Of a stretch of 64,000 nt of DNA, positions 1 through 10,426 are shown piece after piece (position 1 is the first letter of the stretch; every line of letters starts with the position of its first letter). Origin of the DNA: Pseudoneurospora amorphoporcata. Taxonomy: Eukaryota > Ascomycota > Sordariomycetes > Sordariales > Sordariaceae. The stretch is taken from positions 62,001 through 126,000 of the forward strand of contig MU859072.1 in assembly GCA_033297205.1 (NCBI GenBank), written 5' to 3'. The position numbers and the translations under genes were made by a program. The notes under the pieces are model-generated. The model made no database searches. It worked only from the letters and a program-made list of their open reading frames with translations, and was not told where the DNA came from.

Positions 1-2
1 TG

Positions 3-197
3 ACTTGGCAATATCGGTGGTACAGCGAATTCTCTCCCGAGCTACTTCATACCATCCGGACGCTCATCGAGGACGAGGGTGCTGTGAAGGTCAGGAGTAT
101 CATCCAGGCGACCAACCTGCCACAGAACGTGCTGGACTTGACGCATCACTATGCAGCGTTGTGTGCTACTTTCCGCAGCAGTGGGACCGACGGCTAG
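3..197 (+). CDS. 3' end of an unidentified gene (partial)
   Basis: An open frame runs from the window edge to a TAG at 195-197 and gives about 64 C-terminal residues ending in FRSSGTDG. The peptide is mildly helical (LIEDEGAVKVRSIIQATNLP) with no motif I recognise. Frame choice rests on its being open to the edge and on protein-like composition; a competing frame (5-202) is rich in Cys and Arg and looks like a shadow. The start and most of the gene lie outside the window. No function is assigned. Confidence 0.4.
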   Translation, partial: TWQYRWYSEFSPELLHTIRTLIEDEGAVKVRSIIQATNLPQNVLDLTHHYAALCATFRSSGTDG

Positions 198-1005
198 GTT
201 GATAAGGCCTGTTGCTGGGGGACGACCATAGCCTCTACACGGTACGGACGTTTACATGATGACTGTGGCCAAGGAGAGAGTAATCGCAGAATGATTGGTA
301 TGAGAGCGGTGTTATTATTAATAGAGAAGTTGAGCGGCTTGATGAGTGAAGAATAAGCACCAAAATCCCATTCGGTCCCTGGGCTATTAGGGCCTTGAAT
401 CCGTGGACTGTCGATTAGCGCGAAAACACCAGCTCATGGCGGCCTCCTTTGACTCCGAGGAGCCCCGGTCGTCGGGCCGGGCAACCCCGTCTTGGCCATG
501 ACGGGACCGGCCCCGGTTGGTTCCCATCCGCTCCACAAGGCGGCGTCCCCTTTTCCTTTTGGAGTTTGGCCCCCAGTTCGCGTTCCAACCTTCTTGGAAG
601 CTGCAGGAAGCTTGCTCTTTCTTTGTTATCCCCGGAGGTGCGGGGCTATGGTACCTTGCGGTGCCACCATCAACGTCATTAGAAGCGCCGCGTGGGATAG
701 AGAGCCCAAAAGTCGTTAGAGCCACTCCGTTCGTAAGGCACCAGAAAACAATTGGTCGATGGAGGAGAATGCATTGGAATGGATAGAAATCGGCTCTCCA
801 CCGTTCGGGGGGAGGAGAAAGTGGGGGTTTGCTAAAAGAGGGGTTCTTAGCTTTATAAACAATGTTCAACTTCCCCTCAAAAGTCATCTGAAAATCAATC
901 ATCCAAACTTTCTGTTGTGTTTTCATGTTACCTGTCTCACGCGCAATTCCCAAGATACCGAACATCACAAATTCCGCCAGAAACTTCTTCAGTAAACCCA
1001 ACACC
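198..1005. other. Intergenic region upstream of the aldo-keto reductase
   Basis: I see no convincing gene here. Open frames on both strands are short and lack family motifs. A TATA-like TTTATAAA at 852-859 lies about 145 bp upstream of the aldo-keto reductase ATG and is a plausible core promoter element. Confidence 0.5.
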
Positions 1006-2054
1006 ATGGCTACTACGTAAGTGCCCGTCTCTTGGTGACGTAGTGTCAGGAGCAAATCCCATGAAGCTCACCCAAGCTCACAACTGGCTACAGTAGCAAG
1101 ACTTACAAGCTCAACACCGGAGCCGAGATCCCTGCTGTCGGCCTCGGCACCTGGCAGTCCAAGCCCGGTCAGGTCGAGAAGGCCGTAGAGGCTGCCCTCC
1201 GTGCCGGCTACACTCACATCGACACCGCGTATGCCTACGGCAACGAGAAGGAGGTCGGCCAAGGCATCAAGGCCTCCGGCGTTCCCCGGGAGAAGATCTG
1301 GCTCACCACCAAGCTGGACAACGACTGGCACAAGCACGTCGCCGAGGCCATCGACACCTCGCTGAAGAACCTCGATACCCCTTATGTCGACCTTTATCTC
1401 ATGCACTGGCCTGCCAGTCTTGACAAGCAGAACCCCAAGCAGGTGTACAACGATTGGGACTTTGTCGATACCTGGCGCGAGATGCAGAAGCTGGTTGACA
1501 CCGGCAAGGTGAAGAACATTGGTGTCAGCAACTTTGGCGTCAAGAACCTCGAGAAGCTCTTGAGCGCCGAGAGCACCAAGGTAAGCAAGATTATGCTCCT
1601 CCCCTGGTGTACCATGATGCACTGATGAGGTTACTGACACATCGAATTACAGATCGTCCCCGCCGTCAACCAGATCGAGCTCCACCCCGGCAACCCGTCC
1701 CCCAACCTCGTTAAGTTCTGCGAGTCCAAGGGCATCCACTGCACCGGCTACTCCCCTCTCGGCAGCAGCGACTCGCCGCTCTACAAGCTTGACAGCCTCG
1801 CCAAGGTCGCCGAGTCCAAGGGCAAGACTGTCCAGCAGGTCCTCCTCCAGTGGGGTGTCCAGAAGGGCTGGAGTGTGCTCCCCAAGAGTGTCACTGAGGA
1901 GCGTATCAAGGCCAACTTCGACCTTGATGGCTGGAGCCTGACTGATGAGGAGATTGCTCAGATTGATGAGGTTCACAAGGAGAACAGCTTCAAGGTCTGC
2001 GGCGACAGCTGGTTGCCCGTTAAGATCTTCTTTGGCGCTGGTGACAGCGACTAA
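1006..2054 (+). CDS. Aldo-keto reductase (AKR superfamily), three exons
   Basis: Exons 1006-1016, 1094-1580 and 1653-2054 join in frame to 299 residues; the introns have GTAAGT and GTAAGC donors and CAG acceptors. The protein is a cytosolic NAD(P)H-dependent oxidoreductase of the AKR (beta/alpha)8-barrel family. The full catalytic tetrad is visible: Asp and Tyr in HIDTAYAYGNEKEVG, Lys in LTTKL and His in LMHWP. The cofactor-binding LPKS and the NIGVSNF motif are also present. Length is normal for the family. Closest functional types are fungal glycerol dehydrogenase (Gcy1-like) and aldehyde or xylose reductases, which share this core, so the substrate cannot be read from sequence alone. Exon 1 codes only four residues (MATT); without it the frame lacks a good ATG. 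The HIT-domain gene downstream is convergent. Confidence 0.92.
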
Positions 2055-2396
2055 ATGTTGTACACCTTTCAACTGAAAAGATTTCGGCGGGAGGCACCCG
2101 TAGTTAAATAAAAATAATGAATAATGACCCCTTTTCCAGAAAATGCTCAAGAGCAATGAGATATGAGATGACACCCATACACCATACACGCTTTTTCCGT
2201 GGCTGGCTATGCTTTGTGACCAAACATCTGTGGCATCCATCCCGACCAACCAGTAGTTTGCTCCTCAAGTCTAGTCGATACCGCAAACTTTTGAAAGTCC
2301 AACCTGAACCCTCAGCCCAAGCAAGACCATAGCACCGACTCATCGCCTACCCATAAGCCAGCCAAACTAAACCCTAGAAGCAAGCGAAAGCCACTA
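2055..2396. other. Convergent 3' region between the AKR and HIT genes
   Basis: No gene is seen. AT-rich AATAAAAATAATG at about 2107-2119 is a likely polyadenylation region for the aldo-keto reductase. Confidence 0.45.
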
Positions 2397-3071
2397 CTAG
2401 AGCTTGGCCTTCCGCCCCCTTTCCCTCTCCTTCTCCTCCCTCACAACCTCCCTCACGCACCCCCTAATCCTCCCAGCCAACTCCTCTCCTTCCTCCTCAT
2501 CCAAATCCTCCCTCCTCCCCCTCCCAAACATGGTGCTAGTGAACCTCTCCGCCTCCCTCAGCCCCGGCCTCGGAATCACATGAAAATGCATGTGTTCCAC
2601 CACCTGCGCCGCCGCCGCCCCGTTGTTTTGGACCACATTCCAGTCCTTGATGCCCGTCGCCCTTGTCACCGCTTCTGATAGAATTCGTAGGTATTTACCC
2701 AACTCGGCGGCTTCGTCGGAGAAAACGTCGGTTAGTTTGGCGGCGTGGCGGCGCGGGCAGAGGAGCAAGTGGCCCGGAGAGAGGGGCATGATGTCCAGGA
2801 AGGCGACGAGGAGCGGGGTGGAGAGGAGGAGGAAGGTTCGCGGGTGGGGGGAGGTCGAGGTTGAGGGGGGGAAAGGTGATGGTGGGGAGAGGGGGGAGTA
2901 AGAAGGGAAGGTGGAGGAGATGTGGCAGAAGGGACAATTCAGTTGGGTGTCGGAGTCGTTGCTGGCGCTGGTCTTGGAGGCGGGAAGGCCAGGGTCAAAG
3001 GTGTTGGCGTCGGGGACGATGGAGGCTGGAGCTGGTGTTGCTGGGGGTTTCTTGTCGTTTGTGGAAGCCAT
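2397..3071 (-). CDS. HIT-domain nucleotide hydrolase
   Basis: A single-exon gene of 224 residues. The HIT signature HMHFHVIPR (His-x-His-x-His) marks a histidine-triad hydrolase that cleaves the alpha phosphate of nucleotide conjugates such as adenosine 5'-phosphoramidates or diadenosine polyphosphates through a phospho-histidine intermediate. The upstream CPFC pair and the core DIMPLSPGHLLLCPRRH and WNVVQNNG match the HIT fold, at about residues 45-185. The first 45 residues are Pro/Ala/Ser-rich and probably disordered, and the tail is charged (Glu/Arg). Family members act in cytosol and nucleus. The start MASTNDKK is the first ATG of the frame. Whether it is a Hnt1-like phosphoramidase or an Aph1/FHIT-like enzyme is unresolved. 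Confidence 0.88.
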   Translation of the reverse strand: MASTNDKKPPATPAPASIVPDANTFDPGLPASKTSASNDSDTQLNCPFCHISSTFPSYSPLSPPSPFPPSTSTSPHPRTFLLLSTPLLVAFLDIMPLSPGHLLLCPRRHAAKLTDVFSDEAAELGKYLRILSEAVTRATGIKDWNVVQNNGAAAAQVVEHMHFHVIPRPGLREAERFTSTMFGRGRREDLDEEEGEELAGRIRGCVREVVREEKERERGRKAKL

Positions 3072-3928
3072 GGTTGCTGAGGTGTTTGGTGAAGAGCGGT
3101 GTGATGTGTTGGAGTATTCGTATGTGTTGAAGAACTGATAGTTGAATGTTGAAGTGAAGAGAGACTCAAGAGAGGACTCAACAGGTGATGCCAGAAGTGA
3201 ACTCTAGGTATGTAGGTGACGCCGTGATGCCGATAACGATGGTTTGCTGAATGCCGTGCGCCGGAACCAAATGCAACAGAAAGTCAAAAGGAAACGCCTT
3301 TTTCTTCGTAACAAGATCAGAAACAGAACGCTCGCTAGGGAGTCTTTATGTAGGTATGACTTCAACTGATGATTGTGAGCTGTGAAGACGAAAGGCCCGG
3401 GGATACAATCTGAAAGACAATGCAGTGTCCATGCCCGGCCCCGTTCCCACCTGTGCATCACACCTCCGCTTGCCGGCGGGACCTCATTCAGCGCAGGGCA
3501 CCGCTGGAAACAACCACCTCGGCCTCCTGGGGGAGTTGCCTGCCGCGTTGACAGCTACCCAGCACAGAAGGAGTGGAGACCTTTTGACAGGGGCATGGAA
3601 GTTGCATCGTGAACTTTTGGTCATTCTTTCCGCTTTGTCAAGGTCTGGAACTTTCTGCCTCAGCGTCCCGCCTTTTTTTCCCTCTGTCGATTCGTTGTCG
3701 CGTCCAGCAGCACCAGGCAGTGAACTCGCTTTCTATAGCGCCCGCAAACCACTCCACCGGTAACCATCAATCATCATCATCAACCGAACAACATCGTCGT
3801 CGCATTCATCACATAATATCGTCGCTATTGCAACCCATCCTCGCCGTCGCAAAACGAACATTTCTTTATCCCAAACACCTGTCTAACAAACCCGACGACA
3901 AATAACCCAAAACCACAAACACAACAAG
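3072..3928. other. Divergent promoter region, HIT gene and RPB12
   Basis: No gene is seen. The region separates two divergently transcribed genes and must hold both promoters. The stretch before 3929 (AAAACCACAAACACAACAAG) has the C/A-rich look of a fungal 5' leader. Confidence 0.45.
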
Positions 3929-4273
3929 ATGTCTTCCCGCGAGCAATACCAAGTCCCCAACTCCCAGGGCTTCACCACCGGCGCCTCCAACAACGACGGC
4001 AACAGCGGCGGCAACAGCGGCGGCAACAGCGTCATGTGGTACACTTGCGGCGACTGCGCGGTCCGCGTGCCGCTCGAGAAGGGTGCCCCCATCCGTTGCC
4101 AGAAGTGCGGTGCGCGTGTTCTGTACAAGGAGCGCACCAAGAGGTACGTTCTTGTCCGGTTTAGCTTGATGGAAGGATTGAGCAGAGGGGATAAAAGCAT
4201 CCGAGAAGGCGGGAGGAGAACAATGTGCTAACGGTTTGGTGCTTGCAGAATGGTTCAGTTCGAGGCTCGTTAA
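3929..4273 (+). CDS. rpb12: RNA polymerases I, II and III shared subunit RPABC4 (Rpb12)
   Basis: Exons 3929-4143 and 4249-4273 give 80 residues. Rpb12 is a small zinc-binding subunit common to all three nuclear RNA polymerases, sitting near Rpb3 and needed for assembly. The zinc ribbon is complete: YTCGDC and RCQKCG supply four cysteines, followed by RVLYKERTKR. The C-terminus MVQFEAR comes from the second exon, reached through a GTACGT...GCTAAC...TTGCAG intron (4144-4248), and is the hallmark end of the family. The N-terminal 35 residues are a Gly/Asn/Ser linker with a repeated GGNS, longer than in yeast and probably disordered. The convergent neighbour is GPN1, a GTPase required for RNA polymerase II assembly; this is a thematic match. 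Confidence 0.95.
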
Positions 4274-4828
4274 AGGCTTTTCCTTCAGGCTTAGGGCAAA
4301 AGAAGAGGAGGGGTCGATCTCTCGATACCGGCCTGAAGTTCCCGTCTTGCCAGACTGGCTGGGAGATCCTAATGCTAAGTAACAGGCCGGGCTAGGCTTG
4401 AGGCGACGGGAACATTCTGTTGAGGGAAGCGGTGGCCAAGGAGGTTCGGACTGTTGATACCTCGGTGTAATTTCACACCATGGCCGACAGTTTGGCACGG
4501 TCCAGCTTTAACCGATGGCTCGTTGTGGTCAGAAGAGGGAAGATGTCATATTCATCACAATATCATGATGGCGGCGTTATGGGAAATATCGGTAGACTTG
4601 TGGGGATTCATACAAAGAAAGCATTGCTTTCATCATCAACGACAACATCATTAAGCAGATCAGTTCTGTATCGCTTTCTCATTATTGATCATGTTTTTGC
4701 CATCTAAAATGTTGGTATGGTATCGCTCTAAAACGCCGATTGTATGCTAACCACCCCTCCCTCTGTATCTCTCTTCGTCACTATTCCATGCTCCGTAAAT
4801 CCTTGCCTTGCCAATGATACCAATCTCA
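4274..4828. other. Convergent 3' region, RPB12 and GPN1
   Basis: No gene is seen; it probably holds the two 3' untranslated regions. Confidence 0.4.
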
Positions 4829-6102
4829 TCACCTCTGCTGGGTGTGGAGGTACTTTGCAAAACTTGCCTCCGCCAAAACCGACTCATCCTCACCCTGCAT
4901 GGCAGCGGCGTACCTCGCTTGCAATCCCTCGCGGTCATACTCGTCGTTCGGGTCGTCGCCAGCTTCCTCATCACTCTCCTCATCCGTGCTCAACGGCTCG
5001 GGGGCCCCTCCATCATTGACATCGCCAACTGTGACATCGCCTGCCGCATCACCCATCGACATTCCCTTCATCATCTTGTTGAGTTCCCTCTCCCGGGCCT
5101 TCTTTTTGTTCTCTTCCCTCTCCTCGCGCCTTCTCTCGAGCTCAGGCTGGTAGTCGCGCTTGAACTCCTCGGCCTTGTCCTGCACGGCGGCAAAGAACTC
5201 GTCAATACCCGTTCCGTACAGCGAACTGACGCCGACAACACTAAGGTGTGCGTAAAACTCCTCCAGCATCAGACTCATGCTGTTCAACAGCGAACCCATG
5301 TACCCGCTGCCCGATCCCATGCCATCGCCGCTTCCCTCCGCTCCACCAAACGCGTTGTTGGTCTCGTCCTCCTGCAGCGCAGCCTGGAAAGCGTCGTAGT
5401 CGGTCATCCACTCCTTGGCGAACGCCGGATCCTTGACATCGGACTTGTTAAAAACCAGAATCATGGGCAGCTTGGTCTTGTAAAGAATACTGCAGGCGTA
5501 AAGCATGTTGCTCATGAAGGTCGACGTCGAGGCCGTCCGCGGCGTGTCGATGATGTAGGCGATAACGGTGGGGAAGGATGAGGCGAGCGACTCGAGGAGG
5601 ATCTGGCCCGACGCGGACCAGACAAACACCTCGATCTGACCGGGCGTGTCGACGAGGATGTGCTTGATGGGCGTATGTGCAGGATCGTCGGGCTTGGGCG
5701 TCGTGCGCTTCTCGAGCAGGCCGAGGACCTGGTCGACTTTTGTGGCGAAGAGGTTCAGCGATGTGAGGATCCCACCGTTGGGGCCAAGGTTGTACTGTTT
5801 CATCACCTCCTTGTAGTTGACCGAGTCGCGGATGTCGATGTTGCTCTCGAAGGGCGAGTGGGTGACGGCTGGGTCGAGGTTGATGACATAAGGCGGCTCC
5901 TTCTTTCCGTGGAGATGGGCGTTGATTTGTTGCATGAAGGTCGTCTTGCCGGATCCTGAAGGACATATGGTTAGATGAGTGACTCGGCTAGCGGTTGGTG
6001 AAGCTCGAAGCATGACAACTTACCAGCCATACCAACGCAAACGATGGCAACAGGCTGGTCAGCCTTAGCGGCAGACGATGCTGATGCCGAAGACGAAGCC
6101 AT
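4829..6102 (-). CDS. gpn1: GPN-loop GTPase 1 (Npa3/XAB1 type)
   Basis: Exons 6024-6102 and 4829-5955 (minus strand) give 401 residues. The intron splits the P-loop: exon 1 ends GMAG and exon 2 continues SGKTT, so together they rebuild GMAGSGKTTF at about residues 24-33. Further motifs are the insert LGPNGG (the Gly-Pro-Asn loop that names the family), DTPGQIE (G3) and NKSD (G4). GPN GTPases are dimeric and chaperone RNA polymerase II assembly and nuclear import. The C-terminal 130 residues are charged and coiled-coil-like with an acidic stretch (STDEESDEEAGDD), as in Npa3. The start MASSSASASS gives a short Ser/Ala leader. Length fits GPN1 rather than the shorter GPN2 and GPN3. Confidence 0.94.
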
Positions 6103-7380
6103 TGTGTGCCAACAATGTCTTGGTGTGGGAGATTGTTTGTTGATTCCTGTGCTGTCGGCCGGGCAAAATGGAAGCCCGTTGCAGATTTGATTTTGCGCCG
6201 GAGATGGTGTTGTACTACCTCTAGGTGTCGGGGAGAAAGTTTGACGGATGTCGTAAACGGCGGGGTCACTGAAGATGGCCGCAGGTGGTAGCGACAGGGT
6301 CAATGTCCGGGGGGGCGTAGAGGGGCAACGCCGCAAAAAAGAAGGTCCATCGATAGCGGACGGAAAGGTTTCCTCAACGACATGGGTGGGGCGGGAAGGT
6401 CTTGGCACTTTTATTTCCCCAAAGGTGTTGACTTTTTTGAAACCTCGAAGTCGAGTCTCTTTTCCCCTTCCATCTTCCTACACGTCTTCCATCCCGTCTT
6501 CATGTTTCTCGACATCCAATCCATATTCGACCGAACCCCCAATATCATCCTTACCAACATCAACTCAACAGCTGCCGACCTGGACTTGTGGTCATGCGTA
6601 TATTAACAGCCCATACAGCATGTTTGACAGGTTCTTGCCTTCAGCCGAGCCGTTGTTAATCTACGAGCACCATGAGCCCTGAACCGCAGTTGTCAATCGA
6701 CCTTTTCAACTAGTTCTTTCACGCCCAGCAACGATGACGGATATGGAATGCTTTTGAAACGGTCCGAGGAACTGTCCAAGTGGCAATTGAGAAATGTTGA
6801 ACCAGCATAGGCACCGAATGAGGGAAAATGCGTCTCACGTCATCCCCAAGAAACGGTCAGGATGCTGGCGGGGCAAACCACCAATACCAATGACCGCTAA
6901 CCATGTTGAGCGGATGGATATGGTCCCGCGGTGGGAAGTAGGCGCAGCCCCGGTGGCCTCTTATCGCGTTAAGCTCTTCAAAAACGGTGGGTGATTGAGT
7001 TGGGTTGGTGAAATGGGTATGTAAGCCACAAACGTAAAGGGCAAGATCCGTCTGTTCGGTACTACAGGAGGCAGTGTGGCCGGGGACCAAGCGGCCATCT
7101 ACGAGGTGCCGCTCCTGGTACTCAACCCTGCCAACATCCACCCTCCACGTTCTATCCCATTTTACCCCAAGCTGACCCCGTAAGATCCGTTGGGTTATCT
7201 CCATCCCACTCTCTCTCTTGCTTCATTTCTCGTCTTACACCAGGACAAGATTCATCACTTGAGTTTCAGCCAAATTCCACCGACTCGTCAAATCCAGGCT
7301 TCGATATCAGCTACCTACTACACTCCCTACACCTTCATCTATCGGTGTCACACAACCGCTTACGGCGCTCATTGCCCACC
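6103..7380. other. Divergent promoter region, GPN1 and the DUF7053 gene
   Basis: No supported gene in 1.3 kb. Short open frames on both strands lack motifs. A pyrimidine-rich stretch before 7381 resembles a fungal 5' leader. Confidence 0.4.
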
Positions 7381-8655
7381 ATGTTGCGCAAGAAGGAAGC
7401 CTTCACTGTCATCACTCCTATCCCGGGCTTCATCCCTCGGCAGTTAGCCATCGACATTCTTCATTCTCATTCCGAGGTCATCAATCTCAACCCGCTTGTT
7501 CTCGACCACAAGCCCACTGCGGCCCCTCAGAATGCACAGACGGACGAATATTATGCGACATGGTACGAGATTACCGAACGAGTCACCTTTGTGCCTGGAA
7601 TCGGGAGGATGGGGGCTTCGATCATCAAGTTCAACGGCTGCTTTCACGACATGCCATGGGGACTTCAGACCCATATCTACGCCCCCATGAACGTTGACCT
7701 ACGCAACACCTATCGCATCGCCGGTAATCAACCAAACTACGAGCCTCCCGAGCAGCTGGAGATCGGATTGTCGGCTCTTGGGGCGCCCTCGGAGGGGCTG
7801 TATCTGCGCGAGGATATCGAGATCAAGTGCAGTCGCACTGTTATCGGCTTTGTCAAGTCGCAGATGAAGAAGGCGGGTGGGGAAATGGTGAGACGCATCA
7901 TCAAGAAGGCCGAGTTACTGGATGCCGGCGTGCTTCAGGCCATGATCGAAGACGGGAAGCTGAAGACGTTCAACCCGGCCGACAAGAGGAATACGGTCCG
8001 ACGACCGACCGTGCAGTCTCCAGGTCCTCAGTTTTCGCCCACGTTTGCCAGTTCGTCGGTCTCTGGTACACCACCTCACTCTCCACTACGTATGTCTCCC
8101 GGCATTCCCTACCAGATCCCGCGACCGTTGTCTGCTACTCCAAGCCAACACCGGCCAAATACCTCGGAATCCTACAGCCGCCCTAACAGCCATGGAAAGG
8201 CACCCCCTGCTTTCGGCTACGGAACGCCAAATGGACCACAGGAGCTGCCTGCCAGCAGTTTTGAATCGGCCTCGAACGGTCCGATCGAGATGCCTGGCGA
8301 CTTCTACCACGCGCCATCAAACCTTCAGCCTCATTCTCAGCCATCTTCCAACCGAAATTCCAGCCAGTCGTACACGTCCGACAGACCACAAGCAAGCCCG
8401 AACCCATCGTCACACAGCGGTTTCCCGTCTCCAGGTCTGGATAAAAACTTCGGACTACAAACCCACCAGGAAACGTCCGAGGAACACAGGGAGGAGGCTT
8501 TGAAGAAGCTGGACCCGCGTATCCCGCATCCGTCTCACTACGCTCCGTATAACCCAGCGGATTATGGCCCCGTGGAGCCATTGAAAGTTCCTGGCAACCA
8601 GTATTATCAGGGTCCACAAGCTCAACAGCTGTATAAAAACACATATACACGTTGA
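7381..8655 (+). CDS. DUF7053-type conserved fungal protein
   Basis: A single-exon gene of 424 residues. I start it at MLRKKEAFTVITPIP (7381, context CCACCATG), not at an ATG 36 bp upstream, because that is where the conserved domain begins. The N-terminal 210 residues form a globular domain with strings such as DMPWGLQTHIYAPM, WYEITERV and YRIAGNQP. I recall these from the Sordariomycete family now called DUF7053; that name is from memory and is the less certain part. The C-terminal half is low-complexity (Ser/Pro/Asn/Gln) and probably disordered, ending in a Tyr/Pro-rich tail. No signal peptide or membrane segment is visible. Function is unknown; a lipid-binding SRPBCC-like fold is possible but unproven. 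Confidence 0.75.
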   Translation: MLRKKEAFTVITPIPGFIPRQLAIDILHSHSEVINLNPLVLDHKPTAAPQNAQTDEYYATWYEITERVTFVPGIGRMGASIIKFNGCFHDMPWGLQTHIYAPMNVDLRNTYRIAGNQPNYEPPEQLEIGLSALGAPSEGLYLREDIEIKCSRTVIGFVKSQMKKAGGEMVRRIIKKAELLDAGVLQAMIEDGKLKTFNPADKRNTVRRPTVQSPGPQFSPTFASSSVSGTPPHSPLRMSPGIPYQIPRPLSATPSQHRPNTSESYSRPNSHGKAPPAFGYGTPNGPQELPASSFESASNGPIEMPGDFYHAPSNLQPHSQPSSNRNSSQSYTSDRPQASPNPSSHSGFPSPGLDKNFGLQTHQETSEEHREEALKKLDPRIPHPSHYAPYNPADYGPVEPLKVPGNQYYQGPQAQQLYKNTYTR

Positions 8656-10426
8656 TGACAAACGGGGGTGAGTTTGAATAGGTTTCGCAATGTGGGTGGA
8701 TACTGGATGGCAGACATGCAGGCGATGATGGGCTCGTTTTCGGATTTTTTTATACCCCTTCGCTCTCTTCGCTGTGTATTTGTATGCAGACTTGAGACTT
8801 ATGATGATAAACTTGGATAAAACAAATGAGGATATTGGCGTACTTGTCTGTTATCAAAGCACTTCAACGTTCAATAACCCCATCGTGATGGTGACAGGGC
8901 ATTTTTTGTCCCATTCTACCCAATACCAAGTCCTCAACAGCACTTCCAGGCAGCAAGATTTCAGAATGGGTATCACACCCGCTCATCACAGCATGTGCGT
9001 GATGTGGTGGAATATCAAGTACGGCACCGTAATTTCTGGCCAAGAGCCAACGCTAAGCCTGACCTGGTTAAGACGGCGGCCGCCCCACAGCGACCTGGAA
9101 GCTCTTGGTCTCGACCGTCGAGACCCAGACTTTATTCTTGGTGTTGAAGCTAGTTCAGTTCCCGCCTTTTGTCATTTTAGCTTTTCTGTTCTTACAACTA
9201 AGCTGAGCATCACAAACAAAGCCTATTTCGAAGCGCATCAACCTGAAACATTTACGTTCAAATTGGATCTCGGAGCATTAACATGATCTGAATAGTCGGC
9301 GGCGCAGAAGCTGGGGATCCTATTAGACGGAGGGGCCTCAGTCATCAACACCACAAATAGGTTTTCTGTCCAGTCACTCTTCGTTCGGATTTGTGGGTTC
9401 AAGTGTTTCTGCTGTCCGTACATAATGACCTCAGTGAAGCTATGTTTCGAGTACCGTTTCGCTGCTGTGCCACACAAACAAACTTTGCTCATCGTGAAGC
9501 GGCGGTAGGTTCATGACATGCCTGCACCGGTGACAAAACGGTGCAGATTCGACGAGAAGAACATATTCACCATTGCCGACTGTGCATCGTGAACGAATCA
9601 CGGTTATTAATAACGCGATTCGCTCAGCTACAATTCATTTGATATGTGCGTTCCCTCACGCCTTGTGATGTGTGATCTCGTCGATGAGATGGGGTATATC
9701 GGGCACCAAGGGCACCAAGCACGACCTTTCATCCGACGATCAGGGCGGAAGTTCGGAAACCACTATGCCCATATAGGCTTAGCGTCTCTGTCAAGTGGGT
9801 AACAATGGCCAGAACTGGTTCAGTGGCTGACTGGTTCCAGCGTGGCCGCAAATCCTGGGCACTCTCCCATGGTCACTACACCATAGCGTACTACAGTAAG
9901 TATACTTATATATCTACAGGGAATATCTACAGCGAACATATAGCGGAACATATAGGGAGCATATACTTATATTCAGCGATCTGGGTTTTCACCAAGCGGT
10001 TTCCCAGCGTAACAATTTTTTTTTCTTTTTTCCTCTATTTCTCCTGTCTTTTTTAATGTTAACGCAGAACTCTTTGGAGTTAAAAAAAATCATGATACGA
10101 AAGTTTGCATTGCCATCTCTTCCCGCGGTCATAGGAAATATTGCGACAAGCTTGGCCCGAAAAGGTCAGGGAGGTAGAGACTTGGGATGTCATCCATGGA
10201 TCGGATGGGAGCGATGTTGCTGATAACGATAAGGGACGGAGGCAATGGAAGTTATTACCCTTCCAGGTTTAGCCTTTGCACCAATTGGCGGGTTTAACAT
10301 GTCAATAAAATACGTCACTCCACCGCAGCAGCCTCCGACACAACCCAACAATCGTCAACTTGTTATACATAAGTTGGCAGGTTGCCTGAACAACAACCGA
10401 TTGCGCATAATCGACATCTTCCAAAC
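8656..10426. other. Intergenic, AT-rich in part, upstream of CWF19
   Basis: No supported gene in 1.8 kb. A 170-codon open frame at 8774-9286 begins with TTG and has no recognisable domain. Around 9895-9975 lies an imperfect AT-rich repeat with several copies of a CATATA-like word, and 10017-10052 is a T-rich run. Confidence 0.4.

Noticed and set aside
1068..2249. Minus-strand frames over the aldo-keto reductase
   Set aside because: They are shadows of a gene with a complete catalytic tetrad.
4808..5581. Plus-strand 257-codon frame
   Set aside because: It is antisense to GPN1, which has all GTPase motifs; a shadow caused by GC-biased codon use.
8774..9286. 170-codon plus-strand frame
   Set aside because: It starts with TTG, with no domain and no splice or promoter context.
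10382..10426. Earlier TTG start for CWF19
   Set aside because: A normal ATG at 10427 begins the conserved N-terminus.
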